Positions 11,417 to 24,100 of a DNA stretch of 64,000 nucleotides are shown here, one piece after another (position 1 is the first letter of the stretch; each line of letters opens with the position of its first letter). This DNA comes from Mangifera indica (taxonomy: Eukaryota; Streptophyta; Magnoliopsida; Sapindales; Anacardiaceae). The position numbers were made by a program, and so were the translations under genes. Location: positions 20,224,930 through 20,288,929 of the forward strand of contig NC_058143.1 in the NCBI RefSeq assembly GCF_011075055.1, given 5' to 3'. The notes under the pieces are model-generated. The model was not told the DNA's origin, searched no databases, and worked only from the letters and a program-made list of their open reading frames with translations.

Positions 11417-12312
11417 AAAAAAATGACTATTTTTCATCTAGCTTTTAGGTCATTCTCAAATCTATATCTACGAGAGATGAAAAACCTTTATTTTCACCTA
11501 TAAACAAATTTCTATTATTTTTTCTGTTAAAGAAAAGGGTAAAATAGTTATTTTATTATTTATATTAAAAATTATAAAATTTATTATTTTTCACCTCCCT
11601 TAGGTTTTAGAAACTAACATTTCACTTTTATCTAAAGTTTTTAAACTTTGAAAAGTAACATTTTCATCCGCAAACCTAGAGTTTCTATATTTTTGAAGAC
11701 GTAGTTGCCCCCCATAACTTTCAAAAATAACAGTTTCATCTTCATTCTTCAACTTCATCTTCTAACGTCGTCTTCGACCTCCTCCTTCTTCTGGTATGAC
11801 GACGGTGGTGTGATGAAGAGATAAAGATCTTTTCATCACACCACCGTGCGACAAAGAGGTTTCTCTTCGTCACTCCACTTAGACGACGAAGGACAAGACT
11901 TCGTCGTCCTTCGTAGCTTGTTGTCTCGTCTTTCGTTTGTTCTTCTAGATTTGGATGATGCTTCGTCGTCTAGATCTAGACGAGGAAGGGTAGTCCTTCA
12001 TTGTCCTTTGTAGTTGGAGATGAGAGATCGGTGGAATGTGTCGGCCATCGGTGGTGGCCGAAGAAGGAAGCAAACCCTTAGAGTGAAATCTAAACTTTTC
12101 AAACTTTAAGGATGGGTTGAGGTGTTAGTTTTTAAAACCTGGAGAGGGGAAATGGTAAAATTTTAAAGTTTTAAAGTTTATAGGTAAAATGACGATTTTA
12201 CCCTTACCCCTAACTGAAAATTTGGATGACAATTTGGTCATGGGTGGGAGTTTAGGTTTTTCATCTTTTGTGGATGTGAGTTTAAAATTGGTGGGAAATA
12301 GTCATTTTTTTC
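11417..12312. mobile_element. Non-autonomous Mutator-like inverted-repeat element (A)
   Basis: Both ends read inward as AAAAAAATGACTATTT. The inverted similarity continues well over 100 bp, through a shared GATGAAAAACCT block and a GGGTAAAAT block. The element is flanked by a direct repeat TTTTATTTTT at 11407-11416 and 12313-12322; this fits the 9-10 bp target duplication of Mutator-like elements, though it is low in complexity. No transposase is present. The interior is full of CGTCGTC/GACGACG words and foldback arms. Inner sequence resembles the element at 60190-60938, so both probably belong to one family. Confidence 0.75.
11802..11847. repeat. Perfect 16-bp inverted repeat inside element A
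   Basis: ACGGTGGTGTGATGAA at 11802-11817 is perfectly complementary to 11832-11847, with a 14-bp loop. A second foldback, ACGAAGGAC with GTCCTTCGT, lies just downstream near 11885-11915. These are internal structure of the transposon. Confidence 0.85.
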
Positions 12313-15300
12313 TTTTATTTTTAATTTAAAATTATTTAATTAAGTGATGATATATCATATATATATTTAATTTGTATAATAAAAAATATATACATAATTT
12401 TATTGATAATTAAATCTAGTGCTTGAAAAGAAAAATTTATCAAAATGACATATTAAATTCTTTAAATTTGGCTCAAATCTAGATTAGTGAACTCAAAATT
12501 GGACTTAACTTGCTAAATTGACAATTAGTTTATTAGAAAGCTATCAAATTAAAAATAAGTTGCTAAAAATGAAAAAGATAAAAAATTGTTATTAGAAAAT
12601 GAGTAAAAAAAAAAAAAAAGTTATTGGAAAAACTAGACACGTGGACAACTCAATTGAGTCAAGCTAAAACTATCTTTGCTTAAGTTTAATTTGTTTGAAC
12701 TAAATATTGAATTAAACTTCTAACGCTAACTTAATGATTTATGGGTGATTTATGAAGTTGACAATCAGATACTCATATTTGATCTATACATTAAAGATTT
12801 TAGAAGATTCACAATAAAAATTGTCTGTATACATAATATACTTCTTTTTTTCTTTACATCAATGCTATTTACTCAGTTTTTTTCCCATACTGAATGCAGC
12901 AGAAAGAGAAGAAAAGAAAACAATTGGTGTACCGTATGAACCACAGCCACATGAATGCACTGGATGTCTAAATATTACACCACCCACCAATTCATCACCA
13001 AATTGTGATTCATATTTAGTAGCCCCAGCCCCCGATGGTCCAAACCAAACGATCCTCTTATATAACTGATCAGCAACAGTGGACCCTTCTCTTCAAATGG
13101 TGATTTCAGTTTATCTGCAACCTGGATTTCACCTGCCAGAAACGGTGGCAGACACGTGGTTAACTTGAGAGTCATTATCTTTGAAATTTGGAAGAAGAAG
13201 ATAGTACACCAGAATTGGCGTTCATGCTGGCAAAGTTTTGAACAAAATTTAGCTGGATTTCTGTTCTGTTTAATCTTGTCTTTGAAGAATAGACATATAT
13301 GTATACACAGACATACTTGGTGGTGGTGATACTGAAAGTCTTCGTATCAATGCATATGGAACTTAGCCAAATGACAAAATTTTGATGTAACTATAAAAAA
13401 AATAACAATTTTGGTGTATGTATAAAACAGCTTGTGTGCGTGTATATATATATATATAGGTTGTTGCCATGGAGGCAACATTGCTACAGTAGTTTTACAC
13501 TTTTGAATCCACTCTACTTTTCCGGCAACTTTTTCATCTTTTCCAACAACTTTCATACTGTTCGACTTCTTATAAGACAATTTTTCTTCTTAATCTCTAC
13601 CAACCTTTGTTTTTTACTACTATACTCTCGATTGACAACTTCATCATTAGTTCAAAAACTTTTTATATTTGAATCTAATTACGTTCGATGGAATTTGGTT
13701 TGACTGAAATCCATACCTCAACCATGGAACATATGCTGCTGAAAGTCACGCCAGCGCTTAGCTAACATGAGTTTGGGTGTTGAAGTTCAATGTCTAATAT
13801 TGCTAGATGCAGCTCATTAGTTTTGTAGATATAACTTTTTCTGTTAACAATTTAAAAGAGTAACAATAGTTTTGAAGTTCAATGGTTTTGGAAATCACAA
13901 ATTACTATGTTTTGAATTGTTTAACCACAAATTCTTATCCAAAACATAATATAAGTATAATTTCATTCCTCTTCCCAAAAATATGCAAAACTAACAAATT
14001 AAAAAAAAAAGAAAGTGCTTGTGATTTGGACCAAATTCAGTTTTCCCATTTTCTTTCAGGCTAACTCACATTGAGGAATGTGTGATATGGCTGACTAAGA
14101 CTTTCTTTATATGTGGATGAAGGTAAAATTATAATTAAAATAAATAAATAAGGAATAATACTAAATACGTTCACAAATAGTACAAATGTTCATGTAATTG
14201 AATGTGATTTTATCTTTAATTTAAGCATATGTAAAATTACAAGATTATTATTATTTTAAAAACAAATTAACTTCATTCTCATTCTTTTACATGATGTAAT
14301 TTAATTTTTGTGCCAAAAAAATCAAATTAAGAATTCTGGTTTGGGCTAGACTCTAAGGAGGCTCAGAGACCATTGCAGTAGGACAATCAGGCCCAATTAA
14401 TTAAGGCCATAATACAAAAATCCGAAAGCCAGGCGTATATAAAAGGTACAACGAGAAGGGATGGTTTGTCTACATTGATATTACGTTTGAAGCCATTTAA
14501 ACTAGTTTAAAATTTCAATTTGACGTCAGAAATGATCTTTTCGCCCTATATTATATATATATATATATATATTTTCTAATATATAGAAACACATAATCAT
14601 GATTTGAATGTTGATAATGTACTTAGGTTTGATCTGAATTTAGATCAAATTACCCGAGTTTAAATAAAAAATTAAACTTATTTTTATAAAATGAGTTAAA
14701 TTTAATTTAAATTTTAACTAACTTATATTAAATTTAAAGTTAAATTGAATTAAGTTTTAATTTATCTATTTTAATTAATTTTTAAAATTTTAAGTTCAAC
14801 CTTGCTTGACAGTTTACCTTTCATTTTTGGCCAATAGAGCATTTCTAACTTCAACTAATTGGCAAAATATCCTTAAAATTTGTATCTCCATCGCTATTAG
14901 ATGTATCCATCTTCAATCTGCCTCTCCATCTGATCGACTCTTTTCACCTTACATTAATCTTAACAGGTAACATCTTTTTTTATTTGTTTCTTTAAAGCAA
15001 ATATATCCAAGTAAATCATATTTCACACCCAAGGTTTGAAGAAATTATAGGTTTTTCATATTTTGAATTAATAAATTACAAAATATTACTTAAGACTCAA
15101 CTTCATCAAGGGAAGTGTGATCGAATTATCATATTATATTAGATTGTATTAGACTGATGATTACAATTACACAAAAAAAGATATAATCAAGACTCCAAGG
15201 GTTGATCTAAACGGTAAATGATCAATGATCATTTTTAAATATTTAAGGTTTGAATGGCTTTAGTGTGATTTATTACAATAAAATTTATTTTTGATTTATG

Positions 15301-15733
15301 CAATCCATAGTTACGGGCCTATAAGATTTTTCATAAAAATTCATTGGATTAATTAAAAAAAGAAAAGTTGCAGTCAACCTAAATTGCAGGATTGTATCTT
15401 TTTGGCATGATTTTGATTAGATTATGGACAGCCCTTTGAGTTTTGGGTGGTAATTATAGCTTTTTAATTCAAAGGAGGGGAACTGTGATTTCGCCAAACC
15501 ATAGCATGGGTTCCACGGATCATGAACTTCTGACGTACCATTTATTTTTCAACTTCTGATAGTATGACGTATTTTACGATCAATTCAAGGGCGCCTAGAG
15601 CCATGCCAAGTCATAAAATCATTAAAAAGAGCGCGTGTGTGAACAAACGAAGTGCCATTTCGTGATTTAAACTTTTTCTTTCAAAAAACCGTCCGCTTCT
15701 CTTGCTTTCTTCTCTGTACAGATACTTATCAAA
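12313..15733. other. Intergenic region upstream of VPS13
   Basis: Mostly AT-rich spacer. A TA microsatellite lies at about 13443-13459 and another at about 14551-14572. An orphan exon-like frame after an acceptor-like TGCAG (about 12901-13069) encodes GVPYEPQPHECTGCLN and further Pro/Asn-rich sequence to a TGA stop. No ATG or upstream exon was found for it. The rest shows no coding potential. The last 200 bp probably include the VPS13 promoter. Confidence 0.5.
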
Positions 15734-15825
15734 ATGACTTACTCAGGGTTAAAGCTCAACTTCTCACGTGTTCTCCGATGACGACCCTTTTTCGCCTATC
15801 ATTTTTTCAGTTCGCAGAAACATAA
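15734..15825 (+). promoter_or_regulatory. Two overlapping upstream ORFs in the presumed VPS13 leader
   Basis: An ATG at 15734 opens a 15-codon frame ending TGA at 15779-15781. A second ATG at 15778 overlaps that stop as ATGA and opens another 15-codon frame ending TAA at 15823-15825. The VPS13 start codon follows 47 bp later at 15873. If the transcript starts upstream of 15734, the pair would dampen main-frame translation. The transcription start is unknown, and an acceptor-like TTTTTTCAG at about 15802-15810 could remove the first ORF by splicing. Confidence 0.4.
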
Positions 15826-15872
15826 TAAGAGAAGACGATAATCTGGTGCAAACCGGCTTGTCATATACAATC

Positions 15873-18139
15873 ATGTTCGAAGCTCATGTATGAATTATTT
15901 TTCATTTTACTTTTGTTTATATATTTAATTTCGTGTTAGCTGAATTAGAGCTACGTGAATCACTGGTTTATAATTTTGATGATGGTGGATGTCGTTTTCG
16001 GTATCATGTAGTGTTAAAGCTTGACAACTTTATTACTATTATATAATCTAGCTTTGTTGCTTTAAGAATTAATTAAGTTCAATGTGAACCGTCTGATTTT
16101 TTTGGCTAATTATTTTTTTTTTTTGCATTGTCGTGTTCGGAATCAGTTACATGCGGAGCAAATTATATTGATTAAAGGATTTTAGAATTTCGTGATATTT
16201 TATTTATATTTTTCTTGTGAGTTATTGTCGTGAATTTGAGTTGTTTTTGGTTTGATTATAAATTTGTTGGTTTTATTGCTTGATAATTTATTCTTGTGTA
16301 AGTTGATGTGAATAATGGAGAGGTTTATAACGGTTCTTCACTTGTAGGTTCTGCATTTGCTTCGAAGATATTTGAGTGAATATGTCCATGGACTTTCTGT
16401 GGAGGCTTTAAGAATCAGTGTTTGGAAAGGTTAGTCTTAGAGTCTTTGGGGTACATGCATGCTGCAATTTGCTGTTGTATTTCCTATTATTTCTGAGATG
16501 AAATAAGCTTGTTAAAACTCATTGTTTTGCCCTTAAACCGTTCAAAAAAAAAAAAAAAAAAAAGAAAGAAAGAAAGAAAAGAAACGAATTATTTATACTC
16601 ATGAAAGGAATCTTTGAAGTGTATTAAAACTGTTAAAGCTTCTTCCTACTCAGTGGTGTCATTGCTTGGCTGCAAAATAATGTCATGTTGGCAGTTACCT
16701 TTTTTTGACTGTGGTTTTTCAAATTGTAATGCCTTTCATTTTGTACAGGTGATGTGGTTTTGAAAGATTTGAATTTGAAGGTGGAGGCACTAAATTCTTT
16801 AAAGCTCCCTGTGATTGTCAAAGCTGGTTTTGTTGGTACCGTAACATTGAAGGTGGCTATCGTAAATCTTGTAACTAATTGATTTTCTTGACTCAAATTT
16901 TATCTTGTTTGATTAAATGTTTTAACTTAAATTTTTTTTTCTTAGATTGAATAAGTGGTTGAGTCTACCATGATTGTTTGGGAAGCTTTATTATATTGTA
17001 TTCCCAAAATTGAAATACATTTTTGCACAGTGTCAGAACATTTAGTTTATCTCTATAGATTTTCATAAATTTATCTTGTTTAATTATGTTCCAGTATATA
17101 TTAATTGATATGAGGGTCTATTTTTACCATAAGAACCGTTACAAAGAAATTTACATGGCATCATTTACTTAGCAAAATAAAGTTGATTACTGAACAAGTT
17201 CAAAGAACAAATTTGAGTTTCTCCTATGTAGAGTTGTTATTACCATTCTGTATGGTATGGTGTCTTATGGAATTTCAAGCTGCATTTATGGGGAATTTGC
17301 CTATGTTTGGTCATGCTTTCTTTCTCTGAGTTTTGGGACTTGGTTTTGATGGAAGAAGATTCAGTTCCTGAAGGTCATTTTTAACTATTGAGCAAAGATT
17401 TTATAATTGTTGGCATCACCATTAGGTTTTTGGTGGAGAAAAAATGTGATTCTTCTGGAGATGTATGTTGTTTGCTATGGATTGAAAGAAATAGAAGAAT
17501 ATTTGAGGAACATAAAGATGAGGACTGAAGTTGCTGTGGTAAAGAGTTCATATTCTTTCTTCTTCATTGGTACTGCTATTGGAACAAATTGGATGGATCT
17601 CTTTTTTCTTTATTCCAAGGGATTGGATAGCTGTTTTTTAAAATTAATTTTAAGAAGTTTTTAGTCCTGTTTGAGGGAGTCTCATAGTGAGGCTGTTGAG
17701 TTTGTGCATATTTTTTTCTATTCAATATTTCTGGTCTACCTGTTTGTATAGTCTGTTTGTTTCATTAAAACATTTTATTGGCTTATAAAAAGTAAAGTTT
17801 GTTGGAAATTGTAGGCATTAAGTCATGCTTTCTTTCCAAGTAATGTTCTGTGGTACCTTTTCTTATTCTCCAATTTCTATATTGTAGGTTCCTTGGAAAA
17901 GTTTAGGTAAGGAACCAGTTATTGTTCTCATTGATCGTGTCTTCATTCTTGCCCATCCTTCTCCTGATGCCCAGACTCCCAAGGTTGAATAATTTTTGCT
18001 TGATGAAAACGATAAATTCTTTATCGCTTTTTGCTGTACAAGGTTTGTTTGTTTTCCTTTGGGTCAAATTTTCTGGTTTCATTATTTGATGTAGGAGGAA
18101 AGGGAGAAACTTTTTGAAGCCAAACTTCAGCGCATTGAG
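15873..18139 (+). other. VPS13 exons 1-5: chorein N-terminal domain
   Basis: Encodes residues 1-114. The domain caps the hydrophobic groove and scoops lipids from the donor membrane. Conserved segments seen: LSVEALRISVWKGDVVLKDL, LPVIVKAGFVGTVTLKVPWK and PVIVLIDRVFILAHP. The first coding exon is only 15 nt (MFEAH), with donor GTATGA, and is easily missed by gene finders. Extended-chorein sequence continues through exon 10 (ISNVHIRYEDSVSNPGHPFA). Confidence 0.93.
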
Positions 18140-21100
18140 GTGAAAATATATTTATCTATTATTTAAGTGTGCTTTTTGGCAGTTTCATGATAAACTGTGT
18201 TCTAGAAGTGCTCAATGATTTATATGATAATCATGTTTTGACACATAAATCTCAATTTGGTTACCTTGCAGTTTTATGATGCACTCATGTGTGATTTTGT
18301 TGTATTTGCAACATGCGAAGCCACTTCCTTTAAACTATGAACCCTTTGGTCCACATTGGATTCTTTCCTATGATATATTTCAAGTGAATGATTCTGTGAA
18401 TCTGTAATTGATTGAGAAGCTGAGGTTTGTGATTTTTTATTTATCAAACAATTGAAGTATATTAAAGATAATCCTGACCAATGCAATTGTCTTGCAAAAC
18501 CATTAAGTTCAAGTTCTGTAATTTTTGAAGCTGGAAAGTTGAAATTCATGAGAATGTTGTAAAGAGTAGAAGGGATAGATGATATTATCATTGAGGCTTG
18601 ACTTTGTTTGGTCAATTTAATTGCATCATAGCTTTTGAATGACCACTGTGTGTGGGATTAAGTTGGCATAGCTAGCAATACTGCAGCTAATTAGGATCAA
18701 AAGCTTTGTTTGACACGTGCATGATCCAATTTCTAGTTTTTTTTTCTAATATTTAATGGTGTGGCTGACTAAACTATCCAATAATATTTGCAAGACAAAT
18801 AATACAACAGATGGATAGAGAAAGAACACCAAATGATGTGTGTATGTGTATGCATAAATGATTTTAGTGGATTTGATTTCTTGGAAGTGTTCTGATCTGT
18901 AAAACACATTTGGCCATTTTTTCTTTCATAAGACCAACTTTTATCATTAATTAGCATGTTGGATGCTTGTTGACACAGCAAACATATTGCCTTTCTGTCT
19001 TTGAGATTTTTAGTAATGTTACCATTTTTGGAACTATGAGGTTTCTTCATACAATTAGATTATACTTTTCTTTGCATAATAAACCCAAACACGTTGCAGA
19101 ATGAATATGTATCAATGACACATTGGCATGTGTGTTTCGTATGCCTCGACTTCTGGATGCTTAAAATGTTCATTCAAAACGCTGCACCATTTTTTTGTCA
19201 TTTATTCTAGGATGGAAATTGCCTTACTTCTGTGGCGTTCAGGACGGTAGTTATGCAATTGAAGTTTCTGCATTTTTTTTTTCTGTTTATTTTATTATAT
19301 TCATGTTTAGTAATTCCATGCAGGAAGCAGAATCAGCAATTCTAGAAACAAAATCAAGGTTAAAGCTTGGCAGTGTATGATTTTAACTTCTTGCTTTAGT
19401 TTATATAACTATTTGTTCATTCAAATTAATTTATTTTTGCCAATAAATATTAATTTATTTGCCAATAGGGATATATGTGTCGTACACCTCTTTTTTATTC
19501 ATGATTGTTTGAGCTTAAATTATATATTGGGTCTTTACCATTGGTTTAACATTACTGATCAACTTAAAAATGGAAATGAAGCTTCATTGTTTCTATAATC
19601 TGTTATGTATAAGAGAGGGCTTATCGATCTGTATGCTTTTATATGTTAGAAATTATGCTTTATTTTCTGTATCCTTATGTCAGATTGACTGGTTTATGCT
19701 TCTTCTCTATGCATCCAAAATCCCATGTGGGTATAGAATGAATGATAATATGCACACATCCTTCAATTGCAATTGACTGTTGATTCTCATGCAGCCTCTT
19801 CCTGAAAATTCATGGTTGGGATCTTTAATTTATACCATCATTGGAAATTTAAAGATATCAATTAGCAATGTACATATCAGATATGAAGATTCTGTTAGGT
19901 AAGTGGTCAGTTGCTTTAAATGGTGTATTGGGTATTTAAGTTTATTTTAGACTTGTGTTTCTTTATGGGCTAGATCATGTTAGTCCTTTTGTTTTTTCTT
20001 ACATCCTGGTTAATATCTGCTTATTTCATCCAACAATGTTGCATTTTGCAGTAATCCAGGACATCCATTTGCATCAGGTGTTACTTTGGCTAGGCTGGCA
20101 GCTGTTACAGTGGATGAGCATGGAAATGAAATTTTTGATACTAGTGGTGCTCTGGATAAGTTGCGAAAGGTTTGTGCATCTCTTCTATCTTTGATGAGCT
20201 GCAACTACTGAGATGGTTATGTGAAGAGAAAAGTATTTTGGATCTCATTATTGTCTTTCTAAGGCGCAGTTCTGTGTTCATAAAATTATTTAGAATGGTT
20301 TGGGCTTCTTTATAGGCTTTAATGTCTTAGGATACAAGGAAGTGCCTTTCTTCATTGTTCATCAAAATTGGAAGGCAGCAATTTTGCTGAGGAACATATT
20401 TTTTTGTAATTACCTATGCCATATAGGTGATGTGGGGAAGGCAGCAGTTTGTTTAGTATTTGTTTTTAAAATTATTTTCTGATGGGATTCTATGAGGGAG
20501 CTTTATGTATCCCATTTCAGACTATTCTCCCTTTAGTTATTTTTTTTTCTTCTTTTCAATTCTATATCTTTTTCCTTTTCTCTGAGCTGATGATTGCTTT
20601 ATATAACGGAGAAATTTTTGTCTATAATACTTTAAATTTTTGTCTATAATTCCACTAAAATTTTTCTTGGTCACATTGGTATTGATCCTTTGCTAAAAGC
20701 AAAACTATATGGGCTAATAGGTATGTTGATTTTGTTACAGTCATTACATCTTGAGATGCTTGCTCTGTATCATGATTCCAATAGCTTCCCCTGGAAGATA
20801 GATAAAAGATGGGAAGATCTCAGTCCCAAGGAGTGGATTGAGGTTTGTTTTTGTCAAATTATTATCCTCTGTTATTTTGTAGTTGCCTATGTTTCCTGAG
20901 GCCAATGGAATTCATTACGTCTTCTTTCATCCCTCCTCTTTCAATTAATTTTTGTCCAGATATTTGAAGACGGTATTAATGAACCAGCTGTTGATTCTGG
21001 GATGGTATCTTCTTGGGCTTTGAATCGTAAGTACTTGGTGTCACCTATCAATGGAGTGCTTCAATATCATCGCCTTGGAAATCAAGAAAGAAATGATCTA

Positions 21101-24100
21101 GAGATTCCTTTTGAGAAGGCTTCTCTTGTATTGAGAGACGTTTCATTAACTATTACGGAGGTGTGAAGTTTGTTTTTTAAATCACTGTCTACTCTAAACC
21201 CACAGTCTACTTAATTAATTGCAAAACATGAGAAGTCAAGAGAGAAATTTAATATATGGAACTCCAAATTTGAGCCAACAATAGCCTTGCAATTTTTTTG
21301 TTGAAAAAAATAAAGAGTTTTCTTAAATTCTTTAGAAACTAAGCCTACAATATGCTAAGATTTAACTTAATCCCATAAGAATTCTACTCCATCAGCATTG
21401 GTACTTGATTCTATCTTTTTCTCTCTTCACCTGCAAGAGAGAGAAAAATTGGATTGAAGCTTCTTTCTTGCAAAAACTTTCCTTTTTCGGCTAGTCAATG
21501 GAAGGCTGAGTTCTTGTGTATTATCTTTTTTTACAGGAGCAATATCATGATTGTATAAAACTGTTAGAGGTGTTTTCAAGACACAGGGTATATGTTGAAG
21601 TTTCCCACTTAAGGCCTCTATTGCCAGTTTCAAAGGGTCCTCATTTGTGGTGGCGTTATGTTGTTCAAGCTTCCCTTCAGCAAAAGAAAATGAGGTATAT
21701 GGTTTTATTGTATAACTCTTATTGGTTCCCCAATTATTGCTTGAACGCTTCACGTGGAATGTATTGTAATTACTACACAGGTGCACACACACACACATGC
21801 ACATAAGTACTATGAAATTGATGTTGGTTTCATTCTAATTCCTTCTTCAGTTATCGCTTCTCATGGGACAGAATTCAGAATCTCTGTCAGCTTCGTCGCC
21901 ATTATGTTCAGTTGTATGCTTTTTCCTTGCAACAATCATCAACTGTTGATAACTCAAAAATTAGAGAGATAGAGAAATATCTTGATTCTGAAGTAATTCT
22001 TTTATGGAGGTATGTTGATTTAACTTAGCCTGACCACTTTGGTGTTCTTTTAAATAGGTTGATTCTGTAGCAAAAGTGTGGACAATGTAATTCCATGAAT
22101 CAATAACATATTATCCATATTTCAATTTGTAGAGGATTTTTAGTACATGGCCTATGCTGGGACCAGCCATTTTGTTGTTTCTAATGTTACACATTTTGTA
22201 TGTACATTTAGGTTACTCGCACATGCCAAGCTTGAATCAGTAAAATCAAAAGAAGAGGCTGAACAGAGGTGGTTTAAAAAGAAAAGTTGGTTCCCATTTA
22301 CATGGTGGGTGGGAAATTTTTCACCTTTTTCCTGGAGAAAAGTTACGTTTAATTGGTATTTGTGAATTGATTGTTTTGCTTGTTTAACTTTTAGCTATAT
22401 TTTGTGCTTACAGGGAAATTTAGCTTTCAAATTTTATATATGTTCCTGGTAACTTATTTCTAGCTTCCTTTTATTTCAGGCTTGCAAACTCAGAGGAAGT
22501 TTCTGAGAAATCAAAGCTAGTGGAAGAAAGTCTGACCAATGAAGAATGGCAGACAATCAATAAGTTGCTAAGTTACCAGTCGGGTGAGGAGTTGATGCCG
22601 CATTCAGGAAAAGACATGCAGAATATGATCAAGTATTTGGTGACTGTATCTATAGGTCAGGCTGCAGCAAGGATTATGAGTATCAATGAGACTGAAATTC
22701 TTTGTGGTCGGTTTGAGCAACTTCATGTTTCAACCAAGGTCAAACATCATAGTACGCACTGTGATATATTATTAAAATTCTGTGGCTTATCTTCACCCGA
22801 AGGCTCACTTGCTGAGGTATATTTTTATGCTCTGTCATGGTGTTTGTATTTTCTGTGGCAGGTTTTGGTTTATTAATATTAATGATTACATACTCTGATG
22901 CGATATTCAAGGAAGGTTCTTTTAATATCTGTGTTTGTTGACTTTCAAATTTTAGCCAGCTTCATTTTTTTTTTTCTGAATTTTATTGTATTTTTGCACA
23001 TTCTCTTGAAAGTTTAACAAAACATATTGCATAACTTTTATTTCAAAAGGTTAAACTAATAAAAAAATAGTATTAAACTCTTGCACAATCTCTCATGTAT
23101 AGGGTTAATTTTAATTTACTGCACCTGGCTGTTACCAAATGGTGTTTTGGCTAATTTGTACAAGTTGATGTTGCTCGGTTTGTGGAAGTTCACAAATTTG
23201 GTTTCAGTGCATAGACTATATTTGACAAGTTTTTTGTTCCCTATTTGAAGAGATGTTTGTCTTTTGACAGCCACTAGCTCCACCCTTGTAATTAATCTCT
23301 AATTTCTGATGTATCATTATACATGTTTATGGTCCTCTATAAAAATTAATTATGAGGTCTGTCATATGGATCTCAACACATGCAAAGATATGTCTCAACA
23401 CATACAATGGCAAACAAGGAGTAGTCCAACAAACATCATGTGATAGTTTAAAAACCCTTTTCTTCTGCTTTGGAAATTTTAATTTTGTGTTGCATGCTGA
23501 CATCTGCTAGTATGTGTTTTGCAGAGTGTCTCTTGTGAGAAAAAGGTAAATGCATTAGTTGCTAGTTTTGTACATTCACCGGAAGGGGAGAATGTTGATT
23601 GGAGGTTATCGGCTACAATTTCTCCTTGCCATGTCACGGTAAGTTTTTGATTTATATATGATAATCTGTCTCTTTAATGGATGGTTATTGAGAGTTGTTG
23701 TGATTGTTTCATGATAAAAGCCATTAACCAACTTTGTTTGCGTGGAACAATTGTAGTTGGAGAGTTATCCATGTTTCCTTTGAACTTGAAAACTATGATC
23801 TCAGAGATAGAGATAATTGAGAAGACGCTATTCTATTTCAACTTACAAAATTATATGAAAATTAACTTATTCTTATATGGAAGAAGATCTCCAATTTTAG
23901 GAACTACAATAACTCCTAAAATATTACACAATTATTATTTGCTTTATTTACAAGATCTCCTAACTAAAAGTAGAAAAAAAAAATTTGAAAATTGGGAAGT
24001 TGAGAATAGGAGAATTAGGAAACCCAATTGGATTTTTCTCCTTTTCACATTGCCTCTCAAGCTGCCTAGCTTTCAAATTGTTTCTTGTGCTACCCTTTTG

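Noticed and set aside
12745..12939. Hydrophobic N-terminus seeming to give the 12901-13069 frame a signal peptide
   Set aside because: Neither reading frame has an ATG there, and the hydrophobicity comes from the T-rich tract before an acceptor-like site.
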